DNA of 64,000 nt from the NCBI RefSeq assembly GCF_001270065.2, contig NZ_LFYT02000019.1, forward strand, positions 19,342 through 83,341. The letters run 5' to 3'. Position numbers and translations under genes: made by a program. The notes under the pieces were generated by a model that was not told the DNA's origin, did no database searches, and worked only from the letters and a program-made list of their open reading frames with translations. Positions 1 to 9,033 of this stretch are shown piece after piece; positions within the stretch are counted from its first letter, which is position 1, and each line of letters starts with the position of its first letter. This DNA is from Limnohabitans planktonicus II-D5 (GTDB taxonomy: Bacteria; Pseudomonadota; Gammaproteobacteria; Burkholderiales; Burkholderiaceae_C).

Positions 1-1
1 C

Positions 2-193
2 AAAACCATCCGCGCCCGCGAAGTGGCCTTAGGCACTGTGCGCAAACCCATTTTGGCCCTCACAGCCAATGCCTTGGCCGACGACAAGGCCAACTGCCTG
101 GCCGCAGGCATGGACGACTACCTGACCAAGCCCTTCATGCGTCGCCAGATCCTGGAGCTGATTGGCAAGTGGTTGCGCACCTCTGGGGATTGA
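2..193 (+). CDS. C-terminal end of a response-regulator receiver domain (partial)
   Basis: The gene runs in from the left edge and only its last 63 codons are present. They read as the second half of a CheY-like receiver domain: the strand ending ILALTANA carries the conserved Thr, [11 protein letters not shown] carries the conserved Lys-Pro, and a final helix precedes the stop. The ending [11 protein letters not shown] just after the receiver domain suggests a hybrid histidine kinase or a receiver-only protein, not a response regulator with a DNA-binding output. The output or kinase part lies outside the window. Confidence 0.8.
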   Translation, partial: KTIRAREVALGTVRKPILALTANALADDKANCLAAGMDDYLTKPFMRRQILELIGKWLRTSGD

Positions 194-491
194 CGGCAAA
201 GTGGCATGCCGTATCTATTTGCCTTTCGTTGGAAACAGGTCATTGCTGATTGATCCGGCCCTGTGAAGTCTGCAAGGTGACTTCAACCTAGCAAACGCAG
301 TTGAACGCGCCCCAGGGCTGTGCCATCGGGTGCGTAGCGTTATCACCCACTAGGTGAGCGTCTTCGTGCTCACAGCGTTCAGGATACACAAGGTTTTTCA
401 GCGGGTTCAAAGCGGTCAACTGCGTTTTCTAGGTTCATGAGGCTGTCAACTGTGCGCCAGCTGGATGGCCAGTCTCTGTTAGCCTTTCCCC
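194..491. other. Intergenic stretch with one solo repeat end
   Basis: No gene is supported here. The only recognisable structure is a solitary copy of the terminal repeat of the REPIN elements found later in the window, annotated separately at 249-269. No convincing terminator or promoter was seen. The first GST gene begins at 492. Confidence 0.5.
249..269 (+). repeat. Solo terminal repeat of the REPIN element family
   Basis: The bases TTGATCCGGCCCTGTGAAGT match the ends of the elements at 22.6, 27.3 and 32.2 kb. They agree with the left ends up to TTGATCCGGC and with the reverse-complemented right ends through CCCTGTGAAGT. No GTAGGTCGG core units follow, so this is an isolated end: either a relic after deletion or a seed site. 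One end alone could be chance, but the match is about 19 of 20 bases to a composite of the two ends. Confidence 0.6.
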
Positions 492-1202
492 ATGATCGAC
501 CTCTACACCGCTGCCACGCCCAACGGGCACAAAGTCTCCATCGCGCTCGAAGAGCTGGCGCTGCCCTACACGCTCAAGGTGCTGGACTTGTCCAAAGGTG
601 AACAAAAGCTGCCTGATTTTTTGGTCATCTGCCCCAATGGCCGCATCCCCGCCATCGTGGACCGCAGTGCCGATGATTTTGCAGTCTTCGAGTCGGGCGC
701 GTGCCTGATTTACCTGGCCGAAAAAACCGGGCAACTCATGCCTACCGATGCCAAGGGTCGCTCACGCGTGCTGCAGTGGCTGATGTTCCAGATGGGCGGT
801 ATCGGGCCGATGATGGGACAAGCCAATGTGTTCTTTCGTTACTTTCCCGAAAAGATCCAACCCGCGATTGACCGCTACCAGGGCGAAAGCAAGCGCCTGT
901 TCACGGTGCTTGATGGCCACCTCAAAGACCACGAATACCTGGCGGGCGACTATTCGATTGCCGACATTGCCAACTGGGCCTGGGTGCGCACGCACCGCTG
1001 GTCGGGCGTCGAGGTCGATGACTTGCCACACCTCAAGCGCTGGCTCGATGCGATTCGCCAGCGCCCGGCGGCGCAGCGCGGCATTGAAGCGCCACCTTCC
1101 AGAATCAACCTGACCAAAGACGGCGATGAAGCTGCCAAACAGTTTTCCGAGCAGGCCCGCAAGATGGTCGAGATGGGACAAAAGAAGCAGGACAAGCCAT
1201 GA
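492..1202 (+). CDS. Glutathione S-transferase, nu-class/YfcG-like
   Basis: A cytosolic glutathione transferase of 236 residues. The N-terminal thioredoxin fold has the T9-P10-N11 active-site signature of the YfcG/Ure2p-like (nu) class rather than a Tyr or Cys active site. It also has the cis-proline loop RIPAI (51-55) and the glutathione-binding ES pair (E67-S68). The all-helical domain follows from about residue 95. Nu-class enzymes act as disulfide reductases or peroxidases with bound glutathione; the substrate here is unknown. The stop overlaps the start of the next GST by four bases (ATGA), so the two are translationally coupled. Confidence 0.85.
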   Translation: MIDLYTAATPNGHKVSIALEELALPYTLKVLDLSKGEQKLPDFLVICPNGRIPAIVDRSADDFAVFESGACLIYLAEKTGQLMPTDAKGRSRVLQWLMFQMGGIGPMMGQANVFFRYFPEKIQPAIDRYQGESKRLFTVLDGHLKDHEYLAGDYSIADIANWAWVRTHRWSGVEVDDLPHLKRWLDAIRQRPAAQRGIEAPPSRINLTKDGDEAAKQFSEQARKMVEMGQKKQDKP

Positions 1203-1819
1203 AGCTCTACACCGCCCACCGCGCCCCCAGCCCACGGCGGGTGCTGATGTTTTTGATCGAAAAAAACATCACCGGCATCGAGATGGTCAACATGGACCTG
1301 AACGGGGGTGAGCACCGCAAAAGCGAATACCTGGCCAAAAGCCCGCTGGCCAAAGTGCCTGCGCTGGAGTTGGATGATGGGCGCGTGATCACCGAGACGC
1401 GGGCGATCTGCACCTTGCTGGAAGGCCGCTATCCCGAGCCCAACCTGATGGGTGTGGACGGCGACGAACGCGGCTTCATCGAGATGGCCGACCGTCAGGT
1501 GGAGCTGTATTTGCTGGGTGGCATCGCCAATGCGATTCGCCACAGTCACCCGGGGCTGGCGGCTTTAGAAAAACCACAGTTTCCCGAGTTTGGCCGCTCG
1601 CAGGCCGAAAAGGTGCGTGAGGTGGCGCTGGGTTTTGACCAACGCCTGCAAAGCCAGCCCTTCATCGCGGGCGATCGTTTCACCGTCGCTGACATCACCG
1701 CGTTTTGCGCGCTGGAGTTTGCGCGTGGCCTGATGAAGTTTGTGCCCGGTGAGGAGGGCATGCACGCTTTGCAGGCCTGGCGTGACAGGGTGAATGAACG
1801 GCCCAGCGCTAGGGCTTAA
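1199..1819 (+). CDS. Glutathione S-transferase family protein
   Basis: A second glutathione transferase, 206 residues, whose ATG overlaps the stop of the preceding GST. The N-terminal thioredoxin fold includes the cis-proline motif KVPALE (P54) and the ET pair at 66-67 that normally binds the glutathione gamma-glutamyl group. The helical domain carries the N-capping motif [10 protein letters not shown]. The catalytic residue is not obvious: the segment where Ser/Cys/Tyr would lie reads HRAPSPRR, so S11 is the best guess. The pair probably forms a two-gene detoxification unit. The two proteins differ enough not to be a recent duplication. Confidence 0.82.
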   Translation: MKLYTAHRAPSPRRVLMFLIEKNITGIEMVNMDLNGGEHRKSEYLAKSPLAKVPALELDDGRVITETRAICTLLEGRYPEPNLMGVDGDERGFIEMADRQVELYLLGGIANAIRHSHPGLAALEKPQFPEFGRSQAEKVREVALGFDQRLQSQPFIAGDRFTVADITAFCALEFARGLMKFVPGEEGMHALQAWRDRVNERPSARA

Positions 1820-1866
1820 ATTGTTTATTTAAGGTTACATTCAGGTCTTGTGTATGAGGCCTTGAT

Positions 1867-4800
1867 ATGTCTAATGTGTGCCAAAAATTTCTGAGTGTTG
1901 TGTGCCTGCTTGGGGCGGCTGTGTTGCTGGGTGCACCGGGTCGCCTGGTGTGGGCGCAGGTGGGGCCGTCAACGGCTGTTGTGGCAGCCCAAACAGATAA
2001 GCGGTCGGAGCAGGCTTGGACCGGGCCGCGCTTGCTCAGTCCACAGGCGCGCCAGCCGATTCAAATTGCACGGGTCAGCGTTCAAACCGAGATCGTGGGG
2101 CAAGCGGCACGCAGCCAGATCGAGGTGGTGTTCAAAAACCCCAATGCCCAGGTGCTGGAAGGCGAGTTGGTGTTTCCGCTGGCCGAAGGGCAGTCCATCA
2201 CGGGGTTCGCTCTGGACATTCAAGGCGAGATGCGGCCCGCTGTGCCCATTGAGAAGGCCAAAGGGCAACAAATCTTTGAGGACGTGATTCGTCGTCGTGT
2301 GGACCCCGCTTTGCTCGAAAAAACGCAGGGCAACAACTACAAATTGCGTATTTATCCTTTACCTGCGCACGGGGAGCGGCGGGTGACCCTCGAATTGATC
2401 GAGACCTTGCCTTTGCGCCAGGGACAGGCGCTTTACAGGCTACCTTTGCAATGGCCTCAAACCTTGGGGCAAGTGGATGTCCGTGTGAGGATGCCCGGGG
2501 TGCGTATGGGTGCTGTGCAACCGGGCCGTGGCATGAACGGGGCAGTGATTCGCAGCGCGGGTGTGAGCGCTGACGCGGAGTTGGTGTGGGCACAAAAGAA
2601 TTGGATGGCGCGCCAAGCGATGGAGCTGGGCATTCGGTTGGGTGAGACCCCCTACATGGCCAGTCAGACCTTTGATGGGCAGACGTTTTTTTATGCTGAG
2701 GTGCCTTTGCCCAGTGCCTTCACGCATTCGCCTGCACAGTTGCCGCGTCCGCAGCGTTTGGGTTTGATTTGGGATGCCTCAGGCTCCGCAACCCGGCGTG
2801 ATTTGCCGCGTGAAATGGCGTTGTTGGACGGTTTGTTGGGCGCTTGGAGCCACAACGCTGAGTTGACGGTGGATGTGGTGTTGGCCCGTGAGCGTGCGCA
2901 GCCTGCTCAGCGCTTTGTGGTCAAGCAAGGGGATTGGCGTGCACTGCGCGAGATGCTGGAGCGGGTGGCCTACGATGGTGCGACGGCCACAAGCGCTTTG
3001 GTGGCGGTACCTGGTTGTGACCTGAATCTGTTGTTCAGCGATGGTTTGACCAACTTTGGGCCTGCCGTCAAAACCTTGAGTCCACAAGTGCCCATGCATG
3101 TCGTGCAGTCCAGCGCAGGGGCGGATGGCGCTTGGTTACGTCAGCAGGCGCAGGACAGTGGCGGTCAATGGCTGGACTTGACCCGAACCACACCGGTACA
3201 AGCAGTCAAAATGTTGATGCAGAGCCGGGGGCGCATCAAGGCTTGGCGTGGCGCGGGATTGAGCGATGTGGTGTTCAGCTCTCGTCAGCCCGATGAGGGG
3301 CGAGTGCAAGTTGCCGGTGTGCTCAGTGAAGCCTCCACACACTTGACTTTGGAACTGGAGTCCGCAGCAGGCCAACCCATCACCATGCAAGTACCGCTCA
3401 GCGCCCAAGAGCGTGGGGCATTGGCGGCAAGCCGGTGGGCGGCAATGTCGATGGCGGCGCTGGAGGCCGAGAGAGGCGAACGCAAAGGCGACATCGTGCG
3501 CTTGGGTAAACGGTTTGGCTTGGCCAGCAGCCAAACATCGCTCATTGTGCTCGACAGCGTGAACGATTATGTTCAGCACGAGATTGCACCACCGGGCTCG
3601 ATGCGAGAGAGTTATGAAAGGCTTTTGGCGCAGAAATGGCAGCAAAAACAGCAGTCTGGTCAGCAGTATTTGGAGGGAGTGGTTCGACGCTTTCAAAACC
3701 GCATTCAATGGTATGAACGCGATCACTGGGCTCTGGCACAGGCTCGCCGTGAAGCTGAGGAAAAAGCACGCGGCATGCGCGATGCGCAAACCGTTGTACC
3801 GCAAAGCGGCGCTGTACCCGTGGACAGGCCGCTTTCTGCGCCATTGTCCGCTGCGCTGCGACACATGCCAGCACCAGCACCAGCGCCTGTATCAGCGCCT
3901 GCATCAGCGCCTGCATCAGCGCCTGCATCAGCGCCTGCATCAGCGCCTGCATCAGCGCCTGCACCGTTGGCGGCATCGGCCCCATTAGCGGACGTCGCAT
4001 CAGCGTCTGCACTCGGCAAGTCCGCACCCAGTGCGAACGCAGGCACGAGCACGCTCAGCCTCAGCACTTGGAATGCCTCGGAGGACTTCAGTCGTCAGAT
4101 GCAGGCGGCCAGCGCAGAGCAGGCCTACGCTTTGTATTTGCAAGAGCGGCCCTCGCGCAGCAACAGTGCGGCTTTTTTCTTGGAAAGTGCCGAAGTGTTT
4201 TTTGCCAAAGGGGCCGACGAATTGGGTGTTCGGGTACTTTCTAATTTGGCAGAAATTTCTGCAGAGCACCGCGCTTTGTTGCGTGTGCTGGCCTACCGTT
4301 TGCAGCAGGCCAAGCGCACCGATCTGGCTTTGCCACTGCTGGCGCGGGTGTGCGAGTTGGCACCCAATGAGCCGCAATCGTGGCGCGATTGGGGGCTGGC
4401 GTTGGCCCAGTTGGGGCAGACGCAAGCGGCTGTGGATGCCTTGTGGCGGGTGGTGTCGCAGCCTTGGGACGGAAGGTTCAGGGATGTGGATCAAACCACC
4501 TTGGCCGAACTCAATGCGTTGATTGCCACTGCGCCCAAAGATGCCCTCCTCGATCTGAGCAAGATCGACTCAAGGCTACTCAAACACTTGCCTCTGGGGC
4601 TGCGCATTGTGTTGCGTTGGGATGCCGATAACACCGACATTGACTTGCATGTGGTGGAGCCGTCGGGTGAAGAGGCGATGTATTCCCGGCCACTCACACA
4701 ACAAGGGGGCAAGGTTTCCGCCGATGTGACGGGAGGCTATGGGCCTGAAGAATACGCGCTGCGCAAGCCGCAGCCGGGGATTTACAAAGTGAAGGCACAA

Positions 4801-4962
4801 TTTTTCGGACACCGACAACAAACCGTCTCGAATGCCACCACGGTGCAGGCCGAAGTCACGACAGACTTTGGAACCCCTGCACAGCAAATTCAAATCTTGA
4901 CATTGCGCTTGTCGGGACCCGCGAGCATGGCTGAGGTTGGCACTGTGACGGTGAAGCCATGA
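1867..4962 (+). CDS. Secreted VIT / von Willebrand A / DUF2135 protein
   Basis: A 1031-residue exported protein. A signal peptide (about 1-30, ending VWAQ) is followed by a VIT domain (about 45-175). A vWA domain has the metal-site motif DASGS at 303-307. A Pro-Ala-Ser spacer contains six ASAP repeats near 675-700. A TPR-like helical segment (about 740-880) and a C-terminal DUF2135 domain (about 896-1000, WDADNTDIDLHV) follow. VIT-vWA proteins are typically cell-surface or periplasmic adhesion and scaffold proteins (inter-alpha-trypsin-inhibitor-like); DUF2135 often accompanies them. The exact role is unknown. It stands alone, with a short AT-rich leader upstream and a convergent gene downstream. 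Confidence 0.8.
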   Translation: MSNVCQKFLSVVCLLGAAVLLGAPGRLVWAQVGPSTAVVAAQTDKRSEQAWTGPRLLSPQARQPIQIARVSVQTEIVGQAARSQIEVVFKNPNAQVLEGELVFPLAEGQSITGFALDIQGEMRPAVPIEKAKGQQIFEDVIRRRVDPALLEKTQGNNYKLRIYPLPAHGERRVTLELIETLPLRQGQALYRLPLQWPQTLGQVDVRVRMPGVRMGAVQPGRGMNGAVIRSAGVSADAELVWAQKNWMARQAMELGIRLGETPYMASQTFDGQTFFYAEVPLPSAFTHSPAQLPRPQRLGLIWDASGSATRRDLPREMALLDGLLGAWSHNAELTVDVVLARERAQPAQRFVVKQGDWRALREMLERVAYDGATATSALVAVPGCDLNLLFSDGLTNFGPAVKTLSPQVPMHVVQSSAGADGAWLRQQAQDSGGQWLDLTRTTPVQAVKMLMQSRGRIKAWRGAGLSDVVFSSRQPDEGRVQVAGVLSEASTHLTLELESAAGQPITMQVPLSAQERGALAASRWAAMSMAALEAERGERKGDIVRLGKRFGLASSQTSLIVLDSVNDYVQHEIAPPGSMRESYERLLAQKWQQKQQSGQQYLEGVVRRFQNRIQWYERDHWALAQARREAEEKARGMRDAQTVVPQSGAVPVDRPLSAPLSAALRHMPAPAPAPVSAPASAPASAPASAPASAPASAPAPLAASAPLADVASASALGKSAPSANAGTSTLSLSTWNASEDFSRQMQAASAEQAYALYLQERPSRSNSAAFFLESAEVFFAKGADELGVRVLSNLAEISAEHRALLRVLAYRLQQAKRTDLALPLLARVCELAPNEPQSWRDWGLALAQLGQTQAAVDALWRVVSQPWDGRFRDVDQTTLAELNALIATAPKDALLDLSKIDSRLLKHLPLGLRIVLRWDADNTDIDLHVVEPSGEEAMYSRPLTQQGGKVSADVTGGYGPEEYALRKPQPGIYKVKAQFFGHRQQTVSNATTVQAEVTTDFGTPAQQIQILTLRLSGPASMAEVGTVTVKP
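3889..3960 (+). repeat. 12-bp tandem repeat encoding ASAP
   Basis: Six head-to-tail copies of GCATCAGCGCCT (the first has GTATCA). They lie inside the spacer of the VIT/vWA protein and encode Ala-Ser-Ala-Pro. Five consecutive copies (3901-3960) are identical. Because the unit is a multiple of three, slippage would change linker length without breaking the frame. Confidence 0.9.
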
Positions 4963-5047
4963 GGTTTTAAGGCAGGGAAAAAGGGGCTGTTCGTCCATTG
5001 CGAAAGTGATGGTTTGATGCACAAAGCTGCATCGCCCCTTCCAGCGA

Positions 5048-6670
5048 TCAGCTGAACACGCCGCCGTAGTCCTTGCGCAGGTCGTTCTTTTGCACCTTGC
5101 CGGTGCCGCCCACAGGCAGCGATTCGAGGAACACCACATCGTCGGGCACCCACCACTTGGCCACTTGCGTGGTCAGGAAGTCGAGGATTTCCTGCTTGTC
5201 GACGGATTGGCCCGGCTTGCGCACGATGAACAACAGCGGGCGTTCGTCCCACTTGGGGTGTTTGACGCCAATCACGGCAGCCATGGCTACAGCGGGGTGG
5301 CCGATGGCGGCGTTTTCCAGGTCGATTGAGCTGATCCACTCGCCACCGGTTTTGATCACGTCCTTGGTGCGGTCGCGGATTTGCATGGTGCCTTGGGCAT
5401 CGATGGTGGCAATGTCGCCGGTGGGGAACCAGCCGTCCACCAGAGCGGTGTGTTCAGCCTTGTAGTAGCGCTCCACGATCCACTGGCCGCGCACCATCAA
5501 CTCGCCTTGGGATGTGCCATCACGGGGCAAGGTGTTGCCGTGGTCATCGACCACTTTGATCTCGATGCCCGACACGGTTTTGCCTTGCTTGGCCACGATG
5601 GCGTGTTGCTCGGCGGCGGGGCGCTGGCGGTCGGCACGGGTCAAGTTGCTCATGGTGGCCACGGCGGTGGTCTCGGTCATGCCCCAACCGTGGCGCACTT
5701 CCACACCGTAGTTGTCCATGAACTTGGCAATCAGCGCCATGGGCATGGCCGAGCCGCCCACGCAGGTGCGCTTCATGTGGGCAAAGCGCAAGTTGTTTTG
5801 TTCGACGTGTTGAATCAAGCCCATCCAGATGGTGGGCACGCCCGCGCTGATGGTGACTTGCTCGGTCTCCATCAATTCAAACAGGCTCGGGCCGTCGAGC
5901 TTGGGGCCAGGCAAGACCAGCTTGGTGCCCGCCACCAGTGCGGCATAGGGGATGCACCAGGCATTGATGTGGAACATGGGCACCACGGGCAAGATGGTCT
6001 CTTGCGTGGACAGGCCCAGCACATCGGGCATGCAGGCAGTGGTCGCGTTCATCACGATGGCGCGCTGTGTGTAAAGCACGCCCTTGGGGTTGCCTGTGGT
6101 GCCCGAGGTGTAGCAAAGGGCTGCGCCGGTTTGCTCATCCAGCTCGGGCCAGTTGAAGCTGTCGCTGTGGCCGGTGATCAGGCCTTCGTAGTTCAGTACG
6201 TTGGCGACGCCTTCGATGGCGGGCGTGTTGGCCTCGTCGGCCAGGCACACCCAGGCGCGCACCTTGGGGCAATGCGCGGCAATGCCTTTGACCAGCGGCG
6301 CAAAGGTGGCGTCAAACAGCACCACCTCGTCTTCGGCGTGGTTGATCACATAGATCAGCTGCTGGGGGTGCAGGCGCGGGTTGCAGGTGTGCATGACCAT
6401 GCCACTGCCCGAGACGGCGTAATACGCTTCGAGGTGGCGGTGGTTGTTCCAGGCGATCGAGCCAACCGCGCTGCCCGCTTTCAGGCCCATCTGCGTCAAG
6501 GCGTTGGCCAGCTGGCGCGAGCGCCGGGCCACCTCGGCATAGGTGCTGCGGTGCAAGGGGCCGTGCGTCTCGCGCGAGACGATTTCCTGCTCGCCAAACT
6601 GGGCAGCGCCGTGTTCAAGAATGCCCGAAATGAGCATGGGGCAGTTCATCATGAGGCCGGGTTGGGGCAT
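5048..6670 (-). CDS. Acyl-CoA synthetase (AMP-forming), medium/long-chain type
   Basis: An ANL-superfamily acid:CoA ligase of 540 residues, the normal length. It activates a carboxylic acid to an acyl-adenylate and then an acyl-CoA. The phosphate-binding loop TSGTTGNPKG is at 188-197. The GWGMTETT motif lies in the middle, PTGD follows, and the C-terminal catalytic lysine is in GGTGK (K525). Overall it resembles the AlkK / 3-methylmercaptopropionyl-CoA ligase (DmdB) branch. The start is supported by GGAGAC seven bases upstream. It is the last gene of the eight-gene minus-strand run and would take the acid made by the aldehyde dehydrogenase. The substrate is unknown. Confidence 0.85.
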   Translation of the reverse strand: MPQPGLMMNCPMLISGILEHGAAQFGEQEIVSRETHGPLHRSTYAEVARRSRQLANALTQMGLKAGSAVGSIAWNNHRHLEAYYAVSGSGMVMHTCNPRLHPQQLIYVINHAEDEVVLFDATFAPLVKGIAAHCPKVRAWVCLADEANTPAIEGVANVLNYEGLITGHSDSFNWPELDEQTGAALCYTSGTTGNPKGVLYTQRAIVMNATTACMPDVLGLSTQETILPVVPMFHINAWCIPYAALVAGTKLVLPGPKLDGPSLFELMETEQVTISAGVPTIWMGLIQHVEQNNLRFAHMKRTCVGGSAMPMALIAKFMDNYGVEVRHGWGMTETTAVATMSNLTRADRQRPAAEQHAIVAKQGKTVSGIEIKVVDDHGNTLPRDGTSQGELMVRGQWIVERYYKAEHTALVDGWFPTGDIATIDAQGTMQIRDRTKDVIKTGGEWISSIDLENAAIGHPAVAMAAVIGVKHPKWDERPLLFIVRKPGQSVDKQEILDFLTTQVAKWWVPDDVVFLESLPVGGTGKVQKNDLRKDYGGVFS

Positions 6671-6755
6671 GTTTTTGTCTCCAGATTTTTCAGATGGTTT
6701 TCACAACAGCACGGCGCATGGGGCAGGCTGTTGCGGCTTGATGTTAATGGCTTTC

Positions 6756-6780
6756 GCACCTGGCTTAGGCGTTCAGGTGC
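6756..6780. other. Inverted repeat between the GMC and CoA-ligase genes
   Basis: A seven-base perfect inverted repeat, GCACCTG/CAGGTGC, with an 11-base loop. It lies just after the GMC gene stop and about 85 bases before the acyl-CoA synthetase start. There is no T run, so it is not a classical terminator. It could be an mRNA-stabilising hairpin that separates the last gene from the rest of the operon. Confidence 0.35.
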
Positions 6781-6795
6781 AAGAACATCACGGGC

Positions 6796-8382
6796 TTAAG
6801 TGTTTTGAAGCGGCGCGGTCTTTTTACCCATGGCGTTGGCAATGTGTTCGGCAGCGATGTAGCTGAACGCCATGATCGACACGCTGGGGTCGACCGATGG
6901 ACCTGTCGGGAAAACGGAAGGGTCTGCGACGAACAGGTTGTCGATGCCATGCACCCTGTGGCTGGAATCGGTCACCGAAGTTTTCGGGTCTGTGCCCATT
7001 CGACAGCCCCCAAACGGATGCGGCGCGACCAGGGTCAAGCTGCCGGGCTTGATCTCGATGGCGTCGATGCGGTCAATCTCATCCACAGAGTTCAGGGTGG
7101 TTCGCTTCAGATCACCCAGCATGACTTTGCGCGCGCCGGCCTTGAAGTTCACAATGGCTGCTTTCTTCATCAAGTCGCGCAACATCTTCTGGGTTGTGGG
7201 TCCGTAGGGGTAATGAATCTGACGAACGCCATTGCCGTCCACCTTCATTTCGCCCAATTCATCGGGATGATCATCGAGCCATCCAATGGCACCGCCGACA
7301 TGGGTCATTTTCTCCATCCACTCGGCCGCCCCGTCGTTGAATCCGGGAATGGTATAGGCCATCAAACCGGGTTGGATCTGATCCGGAACCAGCAAGTACC
7401 CGCCTTCGATGTATTGCCCCTTCGCGTCAAAACGGGGCAGACGAAAACCGTCTACGCCGTAAGCGGCAGGAATATTGCGCCACATGATGATGGGCTCATC
7501 GAAAAGGCCGTGCGCATAGGTGCAGGGGTTGAAGCCGAAATGCTTGCCCAGCGCTGGCAAAGCATCGCGCAGACGGGGTTGGTTCAGCAAGAATGCGGGC
7601 GTGTTGAAGCCGCCAGCTGCGACCACAAAGTGTTTGGCCTTGACGGTGATTGTCTTGCCATTGGGTCGGTTGCGTGCCCGGTCGATGACGCTGGCCTTCA
7701 GTTGTGTCACGCGATGGCCCTCAAAGACAAAATCGTCGGCCTTCAAATCGGCATAGATTCGTGTCCCCAAAGCCAGTGACGCGGGAATGTGTGTGACCAG
7801 CTGGCTTTGCTTGGCATCAATAGCGCAACCTTGCATGCAATGCCCAGAGCCCGAGCAACCACTTCGGGCTTGTAGCATGGGATGTCCACCCCAACCCAAC
7901 GCTTCAACGGCTTCCTTGAACAACTGGTTCATTTTGTTGTAGCGAAACGGCTCGGCTTCCTGGATGTGGTGGATTTTTTCGATATCGGCAAAAATGGGTG
8001 CCAATTTTTCGGCGCTGTGTCCAGTGATGCCGTACTGGGACTCCCACAAGGCGAGCCGATCAGCAGGGGTGCGGTAGCTGTCAGCCCAGTAGTGAACGGA
8101 TGTGCCGCCCACGAGTTCGCCATAGGTCAGCATCGTAGAGGCGTTGGTATCGGTCGACAAAGCGCGTTCGGCATCGACTTTGGCGGCCTGGTTCAACTCG
8201 CGGTTGTCAAATGTGCTGGCCGGGTAATACCCACCTTTTTCAAGAATCACGACATCGATACCCGCTTGCGCCAGGCGATGGGCCACGGTGGCCCCTCCGC
8301 ATCCAGAGCCAATGATGCAAACATCGGCCGTGATTTCAGACAGTTGACCGTAATCGGTGTGCTCAAAAATTTTGTTGGTCAT
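6796..8382 (-). CDS. GMC-family FAD-dependent alcohol oxidoreductase
   Basis: A 528-residue glucose-methanol-choline oxidoreductase. The Rossmann dinucleotide motif GSGCGG is at 25-30. A three-cysteine cluster (C176, C182, C186 in a GCSGSGHCMQGC context) is seen in the gluconate-dehydrogenase and long-chain-alcohol-oxidase branch of the family. The C-terminal substrate domain has HPFGGCRMG (H455) and the ending VDPSVSIMAF. Its start overlaps the stop of the Gdh3-like gene (8379-8382), as for a catalytic subunit with its small partner. The likely role is membrane-associated oxidation of an alcohol to an aldehyde or ketone feeding the dehydrogenase encoded upstream. The substrate is unknown. 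Confidence 0.85.
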   Translation of the reverse strand: MTNKIFEHTDYGQLSEITADVCIIGSGCGGATVAHRLAQAGIDVVILEKGGYYPASTFDNRELNQAAKVDAERALSTDTNASTMLTYGELVGGTSVHYWADSYRTPADRLALWESQYGITGHSAEKLAPIFADIEKIHHIQEAEPFRYNKMNQLFKEAVEALGWGGHPMLQARSGCSGSGHCMQGCAIDAKQSQLVTHIPASLALGTRIYADLKADDFVFEGHRVTQLKASVIDRARNRPNGKTITVKAKHFVVAAGGFNTPAFLLNQPRLRDALPALGKHFGFNPCTYAHGLFDEPIIMWRNIPAAYGVDGFRLPRFDAKGQYIEGGYLLVPDQIQPGLMAYTIPGFNDGAAEWMEKMTHVGGAIGWLDDHPDELGEMKVDGNGVRQIHYPYGPTTQKMLRDLMKKAAIVNFKAGARKVMLGDLKRTTLNSVDEIDRIDAIEIKPGSLTLVAPHPFGGCRMGTDPKTSVTDSSHRVHGIDNLFVADPSVFPTGPSVDPSVSIMAFSYIAAEHIANAMGKKTAPLQNT

Positions 8383-8990
8383 GATGCTTTTTCGTTGGAT
8401 TGGGTGGATGCTGAATTCACCAATTTGGCATAGTGAATCCGTTGTTCGCTGTGCTTTTCGGGAAGATTCATGAACGGGCCGTCATACCCAATGACTTTCC
8501 AGGTGGACGGGTGGCCGTAGTAGTACCAACGCATCATGGCTGACAGGTTGGCAATGACTGCGCGCAGCGTGTCGTCCTGGGTGTCGGATGCTGCCGTGAG
8601 CACTTGTTTACGCTCTGCCACCGTCAACCTTGAAAAGCGTGACAGGTGGCCATAGGCCAGAGGAAACATCTCTAGGAGGTAGAAGGCTGCTTTGAGGTCG
8701 CTGCTGATGTTGTCGCTCACAAAAAACAATTCCTCATCGAGCCGTTTGACCACTTCGGCTTGCTCGATGTCTGGAAAACCTGGTCGGTTTGGCACGCAAG
8801 CTTCGGCAAGTGTGTGGGCAATGTCTGCCAGATGACCATCCACCACCAGCAACTGGCCGTAGCGTTGTCGGTAGCGGTTGGTCTGCGTGATGTAAGCGCC
8901 GGCACCAGCCACCAGGGTGGCGGCGCCAGCAACGCCCAACAGCGAAAATTTTAAGAAGCGCCGCTTTGTAAAAAGGGGTGAATGTTTCAT
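8379..8990 (-). CDS. Gluconate 2-dehydrogenase subunit 3-like protein, Tat-type signal
   Basis: A 203-residue protein of the gluconate_2-dh3 family, the small partner of FAD-dependent GMC dehydrogenases. The N-terminus TKRRFLKFSLLGVAGAA is a KR variant of the twin-arginine motif followed by a hydrophobic core. The dehydrogenase pair is therefore probably exported to the periplasm, with the large subunit carried along. The family-typical MMRWYYYGHPSTWKVIGYDGP lies near the C-terminus; such proteins often end with this Tyr/Trp-rich segment. It overlaps the GMC gene by four bases. Confidence 0.75.
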   Translation of the reverse strand: MKHSPLFTKRRFLKFSLLGVAGAATLVAGAGAYITQTNRYRQRYGQLLVVDGHLADIAHTLAEACVPNRPGFPDIEQAEVVKRLDEELFFVSDNISSDLKAAFYLLEMFPLAYGHLSRFSRLTVAERKQVLTAASDTQDDTLRAVIANLSAMMRWYYYGHPSTWKVIGYDGPFMNLPEKHSEQRIHYAKLVNSASTQSNEKAS

Positions 8991-9033
8991 GGCGTGAAGA
9001 GTGGTTTAAAGGTGGAGCAATCTGCAAGACCGG

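Noticed and set aside
5381..6799. A 472-codon frame opposite the acyl-CoA synthetase gene
   Set aside because: It is the mirror of a well-supported gene with strong third-position bias. The protein is His/Gly-rich and matches nothing.
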